Positions 26,401 to 33,801 of a DNA stretch of 64,000 nucleotides are shown here, piece after piece. Position 1 is the stretch's first letter. Each line of letters opens with the position of its first letter. Where the stretch lies: positions 62,001 through 126,000 of the forward strand of contig JAQTUV010000006.1 in NCBI GenBank assembly GCA_028707175.1. The letters are read 5' to 3'. Both the position numbers and the translations under genes were made by a program. The DNA is from Sideroxydans sp. Its GTDB lineage: Bacteria > Pseudomonadota > Gammaproteobacteria > Burkholderiales > Gallionellaceae. The notes beneath the pieces were generated by a model that ran no database searches, was not told the origin of the DNA, and saw only the letters and a list, made by a program, of their open reading frames with translations.

Positions 26401-26554
26401 GCTGACTCAGGTTAATCGTAACCATGGGCAGGTCGAGATCGGGCAGATTTGCGATCGGCAGTTGCCGAAAACCGTAGAGACCGGCTAGTGCGAGGAGGAT
26501 GAAGAGCAGGATGGCCGGTGCCGGATTTCGGATAGACCAGGTGGCGAAGTTCAT
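23480..26554 (-). CDS. RND efflux pump inner-membrane permease (HAE-1 family)
   Basis: A 1024-residue permease with twelve membrane helices in two repeats and two large periplasmic loops. LAVVIGILVDDAIVEIENIERH in helix 4 carries the paired aspartates of the proton relay, and LMGIVTKNSILLVEYAV is the matching helix 10. It exports hydrophobic drugs, dyes or other toxic compounds as a trimer driven by proton flow. GGAGTAAGG precedes the ATG. It is third in the operon after the outer membrane factor and the adaptor. The whole operon is visibly more GC-rich than its neighbours, hinting at a separate origin. Confidence 0.93.
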   Translation of the reverse strand: MNFATWSIRNPAPAILLFILLALAGLYGFRQLPIANLPDLDLPMVTINLSQPGAAPGQLETEVARKVENSLATLSGIKHVRTAITDGQVQINIEFILEKKLSDALIETKDAVDRVRSDLPADLQQPSISAVRAAREATVVYAVASSRLDEEALSWFVDDKVSKAVLGVPGIGRFERVGGVQRQVRVEVDPARLTGMGVTAADVSRALRSVEQESSGGRGQVGGAEQAVRTTATIRQADELKHLAIVMADGRRITLDQVATVSDSHAERGQVALLDGKPVVGFKIYRAMGFDETRIAAGVAEALSRLEAADDSLHFTKISGSVDYTLEQYKGSMNMLYEGALLAVLVVWWFLRDWRATLISASALPLSILPTFAAMHWLGYSLNTLTLLALAVVIGILVDDAIVEIENIERHARMGKPIAQATGDAVTEIALAVIATTMTLVVVFLPTASMSGIPGLFFKQFGWTAVVAVLSSLLVARLLTPMLAAYFLKTLPGEKIADDGHLMNHYLGWVRWCLAHRRATLIGALGIFITSLALVPLLNTGLMPPSDKGYSDVSLELPPGSSLKSTEAAAEAARRAIAGVAGVEHVMTTVGTPQAGGGGRVQAGEVRRATLTLMLAPRDTRPSQTAIENEMRRVLSAVPGARFSLGVGGPGEKMSLILASEDPLVLKATAQALERELRGVPGLSNITSTASLERPEIVVRPDAQRAADQGVSTSVIGETVRIATSGDFDALIAKLNLDNRQVGILVRMPDAARQDMDAVGGLRVHGRAGLIPLSGVASLSMESGPSQIDRYDRLRYVTVGADLGGTPLGSALAAVRLLPAVKTMPSSVKLIETGDAEVMVELMGSFGLAIVIGLLCVFCVLVLLFRDFFQPFTILSAVPLSLGGAFIALLLSGGMLSIPSLIGLVMLMGIVTKNSILLVEYAVVGIHKRGMSMHDALLDACHKRVRPIVMTSVAMIAGMLPIALGMGADASFRQPMAIAVIGGLMTSTALSLLVVPVAFTYVDSIERRVGSWFTRKAGEPILDK

Positions 26555-26557
26555 GCC

Positions 26558-27652
26558 TTACTCCTTCGTGGACGGCGCGACGCGAACCACGTCGCCGTCG
26601 TTGAGAAAGCCCGCGCCTTGCACCACAACCCGTTCGCCGACGGTAATGCCCGCAAGAATTTCGACGGAATCGTTCTGGCGGCGGCCGACCGTCACCGCTT
26701 GCTGAGCTACGCGGTCAGCACCTACCAGTTTCAGTACGTAGTTGCGACCGTCGCGAATGACCAGACTGGCGGCGGGAACGATGACCGCGCTGCTTTGCGC
26801 CAGCAGTACGCTACCCTTGGCGTACGCGCCTGCACGGGCGCCGCTGCCGGAATCGATGTCGGCATAGACGATACCGAGCCGCGTCTGCGCATCGAGGCTC
26901 GGCGCGGCCTGTCGAACATGGGCAGTGGCAGTACTGCCGTCGGGCAGCTCGACGCGCACACGCTGACCCGGCTTGATTTGAGCCAGTTGCAGTGCGGTCA
27001 ATTCACCACGCCATTCCAGGCGGTTCTGACGGATCATGCGGAACAGCTCTCCGCCGCTAGCGGACACCGCGCCCAGCGTGGCGCTACGGGCACTGATAAC
27101 ACCGTCGTCAGGCGCGACCACCTCGGCATAGCGCAACTGCAGCTGGGTGGTTTGCAATTGGGCCTTGGCTACGTCTGCTTGTGTAACGTACTGAAGTACC
27201 TCCACCTCGCTGATGCTGCCGGTGCCCTTCAGCAGGAGGGCGCGCTGCCGGTTGGCTTCCGCCTGCTGGCTAGTAGCCTTCACACGCGCTTCGTCGGCTC
27301 GCAGCAGATCGGCGTCGAAACTCGCCAGCACCTGACCGCGCTTGACCTTGTCACCCACATTGGCGCGGATGTCCGCCAACCGCAGACCTGACACTTGGGC
27401 GCCGATCACTGCTTCCTGCCACGGAGCAATAGCACCGCTGGCCTCCAATAACGCCGCCCATTCGGCTTCCGCCGCTGGCGCAACGGTCACGGTCATTGCA
27501 GCGGCAGGCTTGGCCGGCGCTGGCGTGGCAACGGAACGGGAGACGAGGAATAGGACTCCGCCCGCGATGACGACCACGGACAGGCTGGTGATGAGGATGC
27601 GCTTGGAGCCAAGAATCGGCAGGTGCGCGAACAGGGCGTTGTGCTTACTCAT
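26558..27652 (-). CDS. RND periplasmic adaptor (membrane fusion protein)
   Basis: A 364-residue protein with an N-terminal membrane anchor (ILITSLSVVVIAGGVLFLV), a split lipoyl/barrel-sandwich domain (EAVIGAQVSGLRLADIRANVGDKVKRGQVL as first half, VVAPDDGVISARSATLGA as second), an alpha-hairpin between them, and beta-barrel and proximal domains after. It bridges the permease to the outer membrane channel. Its start overlaps the end of the outer membrane factor gene by 8 bases, and its stop is 3 bases before the permease start. Confidence 0.92.
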   Translation of the reverse strand: MSKHNALFAHLPILGSKRILITSLSVVVIAGGVLFLVSRSVATPAPAKPAAAMTVTVAPAAEAEWAALLEASGAIAPWQEAVIGAQVSGLRLADIRANVGDKVKRGQVLASFDADLLRADEARVKATSQQAEANRQRALLLKGTGSISEVEVLQYVTQADVAKAQLQTTQLQLRYAEVVAPDDGVISARSATLGAVSASGGELFRMIRQNRLEWRGELTALQLAQIKPGQRVRVELPDGSTATAHVRQAAPSLDAQTRLGIVYADIDSGSGARAGAYAKGSVLLAQSSAVIVPAASLVIRDGRNYVLKLVGADRVAQQAVTVGRRQNDSVEILAGITVGERVVVQGAGFLNDGDVVRVAPSTKE

Positions 27653-29150
27653 GTGCAGTGTGCTCCGGGGAAATGGTGACGGCGCCGCCGGTGGCTTTGA
27701 CCAGCATCACCCAGGCTTGCGCCTGATCACGCTTGGCAACTATCGCGGCGTCTTGGGCTGAGGCGAATTGCCGACGGCTATCTTCGAGGTCGAGCAGGTT
27801 GATGGAGCCGGCGCCCCATTGCGCTTCGGATGCCTTCAGCAGAGTTCCTGCGGCAGCCACGCCCTCACTGGCCGAGCTTGCCCGCGCTTTGGCAGACACT
27901 TGCGCAGCCAGCGCGTTTTCCACATCCTGAACGACGGATCGCAAGGTTCCTTGCAACGCGGCCATCGAGCGCCGATAGCGCGCCTCGGCAGCATCCACAT
28001 TGGCCTCGCCAGCTCCACCATCGAACAGGGTGCCGGTGAGCGCAGGACCGATGGACCAAGTGGTGAAGTGAATGGCGCTGCCAGCTGCGCGTACCCATTG
28101 ACCAGTCAGGGCTGCCGCCAAATTCAGACGCGGCAGTCGATTTGCACGTGCGGCGCCGATCTCTGCCCAGGCTGCCGCGGCTTCGCGATCTGCGGCAATG
28201 ATGGTGGGATGATCGATCAGCACGGCGGCAGGCAGTTCCGGTGTCGAAGCCGGAGCTTCGGGCATGTACGGTGTAGCCGTCGTTGCCGATGTGAGAGGCA
28301 CTTCTATCAACCGACGCACGGTGGCGGCGTCCTGACCACTTAAGGCCACCAGCGCATTAGTTTGGCGATCACACTGCTCACCTTGGGCGGCCAAACTGGT
28401 CTTGACCGTTGCGATGCCTGACCGTGCGCGAGCTTCGTCGATCAATGCTGCAAAACCAACTGCGATGCATTGGCTGGTAAGCGCCAGACTCTTTTCTCGG
28501 GACTCGATGTCGTTGTTCAGCACTCGCCGGGTATTTGCGCAAGCACGCAGAGACAAAACAGCGGTCGCAACGTCCGCAGCCAAGCTCAAGCGCGCGGCAG
28601 CGGCATCAGCGGTACGCGCGTCGAGTCGGCTCTGCGCGGCCTCAACGGAATGGCGCACCCGACCGAAAATATCTATTTCCCAACTCAAGTTGGGGCCAGC
28701 AGATGCGCTGGTTGTCTGCAAAGTGAGCCCGGTAGTACCGGCGGATGTGTTTTGTGTTTGGGCTCGGACGACACCGACGCTCGCGCCTACATTCGGAAGC
28801 TGCTGTGCAGCATTGACACCCAACACCGCATGGGCTTCGTCGATCCGGGAGACAGCCTGTGCCAGGGTCGGGCTGTCGGCGAGAGCTGTGCCAATCAGGA
28901 CATCGATCACCGGGTCGTGCAGGACAGTCCACCACTGTTCAGCGACAGTGGACTTCTGCTCCTGTGGCGTTATGGCGCCAGCCGACCACGCGGCTGGAGT
29001 ATTCATTTCCGGCGGCGTATAGGGCGGCTGGACGGCGCAGCCAGCCAAGCCGATCACCGCCGCCCACGCGCTCAGTAATTGAGCATTCGGACGGGGGAGG
29101 AAGCCGACAAGACGGCTTGAACTAGCAATAGGGTTTGGACTCATTCTCAT
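27645..29150 (-). CDS. RND outer membrane factor lipoprotein (NodT/OprM family)
   Basis: A 501-residue TolC-like channel. A lipobox LAGC follows a hydrophobic segment, so the protein is lipid-anchored after signal peptidase II cleavage, and the mature part begins CAVQPPYTPPEM, as in OprM-type channels. Two repeats of long coiled helices and short barrel strands follow (NLSWEIDIFGRVRHSVEAAQSRL is diagnostic). It is the first gene of the operon. ATG 29150 or an in-frame ATG six bases later could be the start. The promoter region is shared with the divergent TetR gene. Confidence 0.9.
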   Translation of the reverse strand: MRMSPNPIASSSRLVGFLPRPNAQLLSAWAAVIGLAGCAVQPPYTPPEMNTPAAWSAGAITPQEQKSTVAEQWWTVLHDPVIDVLIGTALADSPTLAQAVSRIDEAHAVLGVNAAQQLPNVGASVGVVRAQTQNTSAGTTGLTLQTTSASAGPNLSWEIDIFGRVRHSVEAAQSRLDARTADAAAARLSLAADVATAVLSLRACANTRRVLNNDIESREKSLALTSQCIAVGFAALIDEARARSGIATVKTSLAAQGEQCDRQTNALVALSGQDAATVRRLIEVPLTSATTATPYMPEAPASTPELPAAVLIDHPTIIAADREAAAAWAEIGAARANRLPRLNLAAALTGQWVRAAGSAIHFTTWSIGPALTGTLFDGGAGEANVDAAEARYRRSMAALQGTLRSVVQDVENALAAQVSAKARASSASEGVAAAGTLLKASEAQWGAGSINLLDLEDSRRQFASAQDAAIVAKRDQAQAWVMLVKATGGAVTISPEHTAHE

Positions 29151-29151
29151 A

Positions 29152-29229
29152 ACGAAACCGTGTGGTACCGTTTGAAGTATGCTTTAATTCAAGCCTGAAC
29201 GCAATCAAAAGAGTACCCACCGGTTTCGT
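29152..29229. promoter_or_regulatory. Paired inverted 17-mers between the pump operon and its TetR gene
   Basis: ACGAAACCG-TGT-GGTAC at 29152-29168 recurs in inverted orientation at 29213-29229, with 14 of 17 bases identical (only the central three differ). They frame about 44 bp that should contain both divergent promoters. This is the layout expected for a local TetR repressor binding two sites. Confidence 0.6.
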
Positions 29230-29243
29230 ATGGACTATTTGCA

Positions 29244-29927
29244 GTGAGAGTTAAGACTGATGCCCGCCGAGAGGCGATCCTTTCCGCCGCCAAGGAGGTA
29301 TTTGAGGAACTTGGTTTTGAGCAGACCACCATGTCGGAGATCACGGCACGGCTCGGTAGCTCAAAAGCTACCCTATACCGTTACTTCGACTCCAAAGAAG
29401 CCCTGTTCTTGGAACTGGTACTCCGCTCTGCCAGCGAACACGGCGGCGAATCGATGTCCATAGCACTTAAGCATGGACGAAAGGTTCCGGAGCACGAATT
29501 CCCCCCCAAAGTGCTGGAAGCTGCAGATCTCCTCGATCCAACTGAGGATGTAGCATCCGTACTGAAGCGCGTTGGTAAATTTATCCTGAAAAACTTCCAC
29601 ACCCCGCAGAAACTGGCCACGCACCGTATGGTGATAAGCGCGTCGATCAACCCAGAGATTGGAAAGCTCTTCTACGAGAACGGGCCCAAGAAAGGAATGA
29701 AGTTTCTGGAGCGATACTTTGAAAGTGTCATGAATAACGGCAAGCTGCGCACGGCCGACGCCCATGTCGTCGCCTGCCATTTTCGCGGCCTGTTGGACGC
29801 TGAAGCGCACGAGGCAGGTTTATTCAACGTTGTGACCGAACTAAGCGACAAGCGGATTGCGGGCATCGTTGATCGAGCAGTAGACGTCTTCATTCGTGCT
29901 TATGGAAGCCCATCTGCTCCAGGCTGA
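29244..29927 (+). CDS. TetR/AcrR family regulator of the RND pump
   Basis: A 227-residue protein with helix-turn-helix in residues 8-55 (REAILSAAKEVFEELGFEQTTMSEI and SSKATLYRYFDSKEALF) and a C-terminal ligand domain like AcrR/TetR_C_33 proteins. Translation begins at GTG 29244; a tiny frame ATG 29230 to TGA overlaps it and could modulate initiation. It is divergent from the pump operon, so it most likely represses that operon and itself. Confidence 0.88.
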   Translation: MRVKTDARREAILSAAKEVFEELGFEQTTMSEITARLGSSKATLYRYFDSKEALFLELVLRSASEHGGESMSIALKHGRKVPEHEFPPKVLEAADLLDPTEDVASVLKRVGKFILKNFHTPQKLATHRMVISASINPEIGKLFYENGPKKGMKFLERYFESVMNNGKLRTADAHVVACHFRGLLDAEAHEAGLFNVVTELSDKRIAGIVDRAVDVFIRAYGSPSAPG

Positions 29928-29964
29928 AATGTAGCGGTGCGCCGAAGTAATTTCGCCAGCCGTA

Positions 29965-30034
29965 AATAAGGTCCGCTTTGTTGCGTTCTACGGACGTAAT
30001 GTATACGAGCCCATAATGGCAGTTTTGGCCGATT
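29965..30034 (-). repeat. Degenerate intergenic repeat, inverted copy G
   Basis: Read on the minus strand, ATCGGCCAAAACTGCC is followed after about 28 bases by ACGTCCGTAGAACGCAACAAAGCGGACC, which matches both ends of copy A (ATCGGCCATAGCTGCC and the GCGGACGTT core). It lies in the gap between the TetR gene and the plasmid-like element and may mark the element's left edge. Confidence 0.4.
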
Positions 30035-30132
30035 TGGAGACGACTAAATTAACTAGTCAATTCTTCTGTATCACGCAAGCACCACATAAGCACTTCTTCT
30101 CACGTACTAGCAAGGTAAGGGAAATCGCCCCA

Positions 30133-30387
30133 CTACTGTTCAGGAACAAGCAATTGCCACGGCTCAACCTCAAGCGCTGCAGCGATCTTTCCGATATTCC
30201 CTAGCGACACATTCCAAATGCGACGTTCGACCGCAGAAATATAGGTGCGGTCCAAGTCACATCTGAATGCCAAGTCTTCCTGCGAAAGAGACTGCTCACG
30301 CCGAATACGACGAACATTCTGAGCAAGGATGCTTCGCAGTTCATCCTCTCCTGAGGATTGCTGAGAATTGTTTGTACGTTTTGCCAT
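30133..30387 (-). CDS. XRE family transcriptional regulator
   Basis: An 84-residue protein that is almost entirely a Cro/C1-type helix-turn-helix: IRREQSLSQEDLAFRCDLDRTYISAVERRI, then a NVSLGNIGKIAAALEVEPWQLL tail. Similar stand-alone repressors occur on plasmids and ICEs and beside restriction systems. AAAGGATT lies upstream of the ATG. It is divergent from the membrane protein gene at 30597 and may control it. Its own target is unknown. Confidence 0.85.
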   Translation of the reverse strand: MAKRTNNSQQSSGEDELRSILAQNVRRIRREQSLSQEDLAFRCDLDRTYISAVERRIWNVSLGNIGKIAAALEVEPWQLLVPEQ

Positions 30388-30596
30388 GACGTACAGAATC
30401 CTTTTTTGCAGCGTTTATTTCTACGGAGTTTGCTTCTCATTTTATTCTGAGATAAAGTCCCATTTAATCCGCACCACATGCAATTCCCTCGTAGAACCCA
30501 ATAGCGATTCGGACTTTGCAGACACCCCGGCATCAACGTTGAAGGCCGGAGCAACAGCCATTGACAGGATGGTGCTGAGAAAAGGAGGCAATCAAA

Positions 30597-31223
30597 ATGG
30601 ATACTGTCGCAACTCAATACCTTGTCCCAATTGTTGTGCTGGTAGTCAGCACAATCGGTGCCGCATCGGTTCTGGCTTGGACGCTCAAAAAAATGACGGA
30701 TCTCTTTAAGCCGTATGGGGCAGGCACTTTGCTTCAAGTGTGCAGGGATCGAGAGGATGCTTGGACAAAGTGGGAAGACCTCCCACAGTACAAGGGGCGC
30801 ACATGGTTCTGGGGTCTTCCTTACTATCGTGATGTGATTGTCCCTAACAAACACAACTACGTGACCGTAGTGTATATGGATCACCCTGTTAAACAGTGGG
30901 TGTATGACTGGATGGCATCTTGGAAAGCTGTTGCCAACGACAAAGAAAATCCATACGGGGTGTTTGCCCTATTGTGTTTCTTGGCACTTCCATTTCTATT
31001 TAATAAGTTGTTTGGAATCTTAATTTTGGTTGCCGCTGTGTTGCTATTTATCTTTGGTGCACCAAGCGGAAAACGTGCTGTACGACGTATGGCCGAGCGC
31101 TCCAGAAACTTAACACATGATGACTGGAGGAAGGTATACAAGGAAGTAGCAGAATCAATCGAGCGCGAAGATGAAATGGCGAGAGCCTTCCGCAAAAGCG
31201 GTGCTGGCTGGGGACGTTGGTAG
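30597..31223 (+). CDS. Hypothetical membrane protein of the integrated element
   Basis: A 208-residue protein with an N-terminal membrane helix (residues 8-30) and a hydrophobic hairpin near 118-152 (VFALLCFLALPFLFNKLFGILILVAAVLLFIF), followed by a basic, helical tail. A tryptophan-rich segment WTKWEDLPQYKGRTWFWGLPYY lies between. AAAGGAGG precedes the ATG at ideal spacing. It is 31 bases upstream of the exported protein gene and likely in one operon with it. No known family recognised. Confidence 0.7.
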   Translation: MDTVATQYLVPIVVLVVSTIGAASVLAWTLKKMTDLFKPYGAGTLLQVCRDREDAWTKWEDLPQYKGRTWFWGLPYYRDVIVPNKHNYVTVVYMDHPVKQWVYDWMASWKAVANDKENPYGVFALLCFLALPFLFNKLFGILILVAAVLLFIFGAPSGKRAVRRMAERSRNLTHDDWRKVYKEVAESIEREDEMARAFRKSGAGWGRW

Positions 31224-31254
31224 TGCAACTTTATAGAGAATGGAGTGAATAGGA

Positions 31255-32421
31255 ATGTTTACAAAGAAATTGATTGTTGTATCCATCATCGGAGCTTTGA
31301 CAGTCGCTAACGCCAATGCAGTAGGTCTTGGCGACCTAGTTGGAATCGGACTGCAAGTAGGTGGAAAAGTGGTAGGAGCAGGGGTTGATAAAGTCAGCGA
31401 CTCGATGCGCGATCCTGAAGCGGAAGCCGCCAAAAAACGAGCTGAAGAGCGTCAAGCCGCTGAGAATTTCAAAAGGATTACTGATGAAATTGAAACCAAG
31501 CCCGGCTTGCGCCCCATCCAACGCGAGAAGCTTATATTGACCCTTAAAAAGCAAAGACAATGGGCAGAGCAGATGCAGTCTCTATCCGCCCAGTCGGAAG
31601 CTAAACAAAAGGAAGAGCGCGACAAGATATTTACCACGTCCGGCTTCCTTGGAGTGGTAGGGAGTGCGGCAACGGGTGTGGCGGCGAGTCAAGCAACGGT
31701 GCAACTAGCCGCGAATGACCCGAATGCACTGAAAAACATAGACCGGGCAGTAGATGCTAAGAATCAGGCCGTGACCGCTTATGCAGTTGGAGTTGCCATC
31801 GATGATGCCAAGCAAGCAGGGACGGCAAGTGCGGCATCTGCAACTACAACACAGCAATCCAGCGGAGATCCTGCCGCCATTCCAGTCACGCCAGATGCTT
31901 TCTCGATGGACATGGGTAAGGCGATTTACATTGAGTTTGTTGGCTCACCTTCCAGAACAGAACGTTTGAAAAAGTTGCTATCCGAACGTGGCCATCGTGT
32001 GGTCGACTCAAAAGAGCAGGCGGAAGTGAATTACCTTGTGGAAGGTGAATACTGGATACCTGAGACGAAGTTGCATGACGGATATAGCCGAGACTTAGGA
32101 AATCTGTTGGAGACCTCTGTGGCGCTGCCTGTGCCGGAAAAGAAGTTGTCTGGTAGCATCGGTCGGGGTATCGGCGTATTCATGCTCACAATGGCTAAAG
32201 CGCAAGGGCAGCAAGTGCCAGATGTACCCGCCAGCAAGGACGGCGTATATGAGCAGCGCACTTTGTTGGTAATCGCCAGACAGCCGAAGATAGGAAAGGA
32301 AGCTCGTTACTCTGTACTCAAAGAAGTGGACAGCGGAACGATTGATGGAGCGGTGATGAGCAAAAATGCTGTGGGCGATATGTTTGATAATCTCGGGCTG
32401 AACGGTTTTGAAACCAACTAA
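31255..32421 (+). CDS. Hypothetical exported protein
   Basis: A 388-residue protein with a signal peptide (LIVVSIIGALTVANANA). The N-terminal half is alpha-helical and coiled-coil-like (DPEAEAAKKRAEERQAAENF) with two alanine/glycine-rich hydrophobic stretches (FLGVVGSAATGVAASQATV). The C-terminal ~190 residues form a globular domain (AIYIEFVGSPSRTERLKKLLSERGHRVVDSKEQAEVNYLVEG) that resembles the TraT-like lipoprotein pattern of a strand, a helix and a glycine-rich region. A surface-exclusion role is speculation. It is in operon with the preceding gene. Confidence 0.65.
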   Translation: MFTKKLIVVSIIGALTVANANAVGLGDLVGIGLQVGGKVVGAGVDKVSDSMRDPEAEAAKKRAEERQAAENFKRITDEIETKPGLRPIQREKLILTLKKQRQWAEQMQSLSAQSEAKQKEERDKIFTTSGFLGVVGSAATGVAASQATVQLAANDPNALKNIDRAVDAKNQAVTAYAVGVAIDDAKQAGTASAASATTTQQSSGDPAAIPVTPDAFSMDMGKAIYIEFVGSPSRTERLKKLLSERGHRVVDSKEQAEVNYLVEGEYWIPETKLHDGYSRDLGNLLETSVALPVPEKKLSGSIGRGIGVFMLTMAKAQGQQVPDVPASKDGVYEQRTLLVIARQPKIGKEARYSVLKEVDSGTIDGAVMSKNAVGDMFDNLGLNGFETN

Positions 32422-32463
32422 GCTCGCATGCTGTGGCTTAGTGGACTGAGGTGGCACCAAGCG

Positions 32464-32697
32464 CTAGCGAACAGCGCCCTTCCCAAATATCGACACGACG
32501 TTCGTCCCCTCGAATTCCTTGTGAGCAGCAGTCATTTCGACCGAGCGCTTGATCAGATCACCAAACGAGCTGGGAATCTGCTTCCCTTTCACCAGACTGG
32601 CGATATCGTCCCTGACGTAGTTGGATGAGTTCCCAAGGATATTTGCCAATCGCTCTGTCCGCATCACCCCATCCACCACTACTTGTTGTTCATCCAT
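32464..32697 (-). CDS. Small hypothetical regulator-like protein
   Basis: A 77-residue acidic-to-neutral protein starting MDEQQVVVDGVMRTERLANILG. The helical pattern TERLANILGNSSNYVRDDIASLVKGK could be a helix-turn-helix. ATG 32697 is used because GGGAG lies just upstream; the longer frame to 32763 would cross a perfect palindrome at 32732-32757. The palindrome's placement before this gene suggests that the protein, or a partner, binds it. Confidence 0.55.
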   Translation of the reverse strand: MDEQQVVVDGVMRTERLANILGNSSNYVRDDIASLVKGKQIPSSFGDLIKRSVEMTAAHKEFEGTNVVSIFGKGAVR

Positions 32698-32731
32698 GAT
32701 TGCTCCCGCTGCTTTATCCGCAAAAGTCACA

Positions 32732-32757
32732 TTCCTGATAATAAGGATTATCAGGAA
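32732..32757. promoter_or_regulatory. Perfect 11-bp-arm palindrome (candidate operator)
   Basis: TTCCTGATAAT (32732-32742) and ATTATCAGGAA (32747-32757) are exact complements around AAGG. The site lies between two divergent small genes. A short tandem array, ACGAT three times at 32796-32810, lies nearby, closer to the plus-strand gene. Confidence 0.6.
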
Positions 32758-32852
32758 CTGCACGTTGAATCTCGGCTGATGAGATCTGACTCGTTACGAT
32801 ACGATACGATTGCTATGATACGTTACGAAATGCCCTCGTCAGGAATATACGC

Positions 32853-33074
32853 ATGGCTGTTACCCGCGATCAATTGAAGCTCATCAACGGCAACGGCCAT
32901 GAATTCAAGGAAGCCATTGGTCGCCAACTCGTAACTGCAATCCTTAAACGCGATGATGTCGAATACGACAAACTGCGCAGTTCACTTCACCCCACCGTCA
33001 ACCTCTCTATTGTTTCTACTCAATCTTCAGGCGAAGAAGAAATGATGACGGCGGGAATGGATCAAGCAGCGTAA
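32853..33074 (+). CDS. Small hypothetical protein
   Basis: A 73-residue protein (MAVTRDQLKLINGNGHEFKE start) that is helical and charged, with a serine-rich C-terminal half. AGGAAT is about eight bases before the ATG. It is divergent from the 77-residue gene, with the palindrome and the ACGAT repeats between them. No family recognised. Confidence 0.5.
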   Translation: MAVTRDQLKLINGNGHEFKEAIGRQLVTAILKRDDVEYDKLRSSLHPTVNLSIVSTQSSGEEEMMTAGMDQAA

Positions 33075-33109
33075 ACGCTCTGCCCTTCACCCTGATAACT
33101 CTGCTACAC

Positions 33110-33247
33110 ATGCTCAAAACCTGTAAACACTCAGCGCCGAACCACCGAAAATACCAAAGTGGCTCCCCATATTTGAAGTGTCAGTGCAGTTGTATCGAAC
33201 ACCCCGCCTCTTGGGCTGTTGCGTATCCTTTGGCCTTAAACATCTAG
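33110..33247 (+). CDS. Possible 45-residue cysteine-rich ORF
   Basis: An ATG-started frame encoding 45 residues, with C5 in LKTCKHSAPNH and then a CQCSC cluster, which could bind metal. It has no recognisable ribosome binding site and lies between two doubtful small genes, so it may be chance. Confidence 0.25.
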   Translation: MLKTCKHSAPNHRKYQSGSPYLKCQCSCIEHPASWAVAYPLALNI

Positions 33248-33257
33248 CAGGTGCTGA

Positions 33258-33536
33258 TCAACTGTTTGAGAATGTCGATCTGTAGCGATCAACGTCTTTC
33301 AGGCGTTTGTTGAAGTGCGATTTTCTGAATGTGCCCTCCCCCTCTGTTTCGATCTCATTCAAGCCAGCAATAAATTTAGCTGCGGGATATGAGACCTCCA
33401 CGTCGCTCATTGTGACCAGCGATAACAACTTCACCTCATCCTCGTCTAGGATGAATCTGCCGTCCTGATAATTGATAGCCGTCCCGTTATCCTGAAATAA
33501 CAGCGCGCTGATGGAGATGGTGTCGTTTATTTGCAT
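33258..33536 (-). CDS. Small hypothetical protein
   Basis: A 92-residue acidic protein (MQINDTISISALLFQDNGTAINYQDG start) with no recognised domain. The ribosome binding site is weak. It is convergent with the small plus-strand genes and divergent from the replication initiator at 33802. Support is mainly from length and composition. Confidence 0.45.
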   Translation of the reverse strand: MQINDTISISALLFQDNGTAINYQDGRFILDEDEVKLLSLVTMSDVEVSYPAAKFIAGLNEIETEGEGTFRKSHFNKRLKDVDRYRSTFSNS

Positions 33537-33801
33537 GATTGTGGTCAGCTTAACCCAACTCGCAAAAGGCGTTCATCCCTTCACAGCAACTACAGAACGC
33601 CTACAGCACACCTGATGTATGCGGGCGGCAACATCACGCGCGCTACAGCACAATTCCAGCGCATCTAGCCCCTAGGATGCGCGAAGCATCCTTCTACAAA
33701 ATATTTTCGATAGCCTGCAAATTTGCAATCTATCGGAAGGATTTTTGCGTTCAACAATCCTAGACTCCTCCAGTCATTAAATAACTAGGAGTAATTACTA
33801 C

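Noticed and set aside
23480..26554. Long plus-strand open frames opposite the RND permease (such as 25322-26332)
   Set aside because: They are GC-rich shadows of the permease codons; the minus frame has a complete recognised protein.
32796..32810. ACGAT tandem triplet considered as iterons
   Set aside because: Five-base units are too short and too few, and the TrfA iterons at 36815-36911 are far better.
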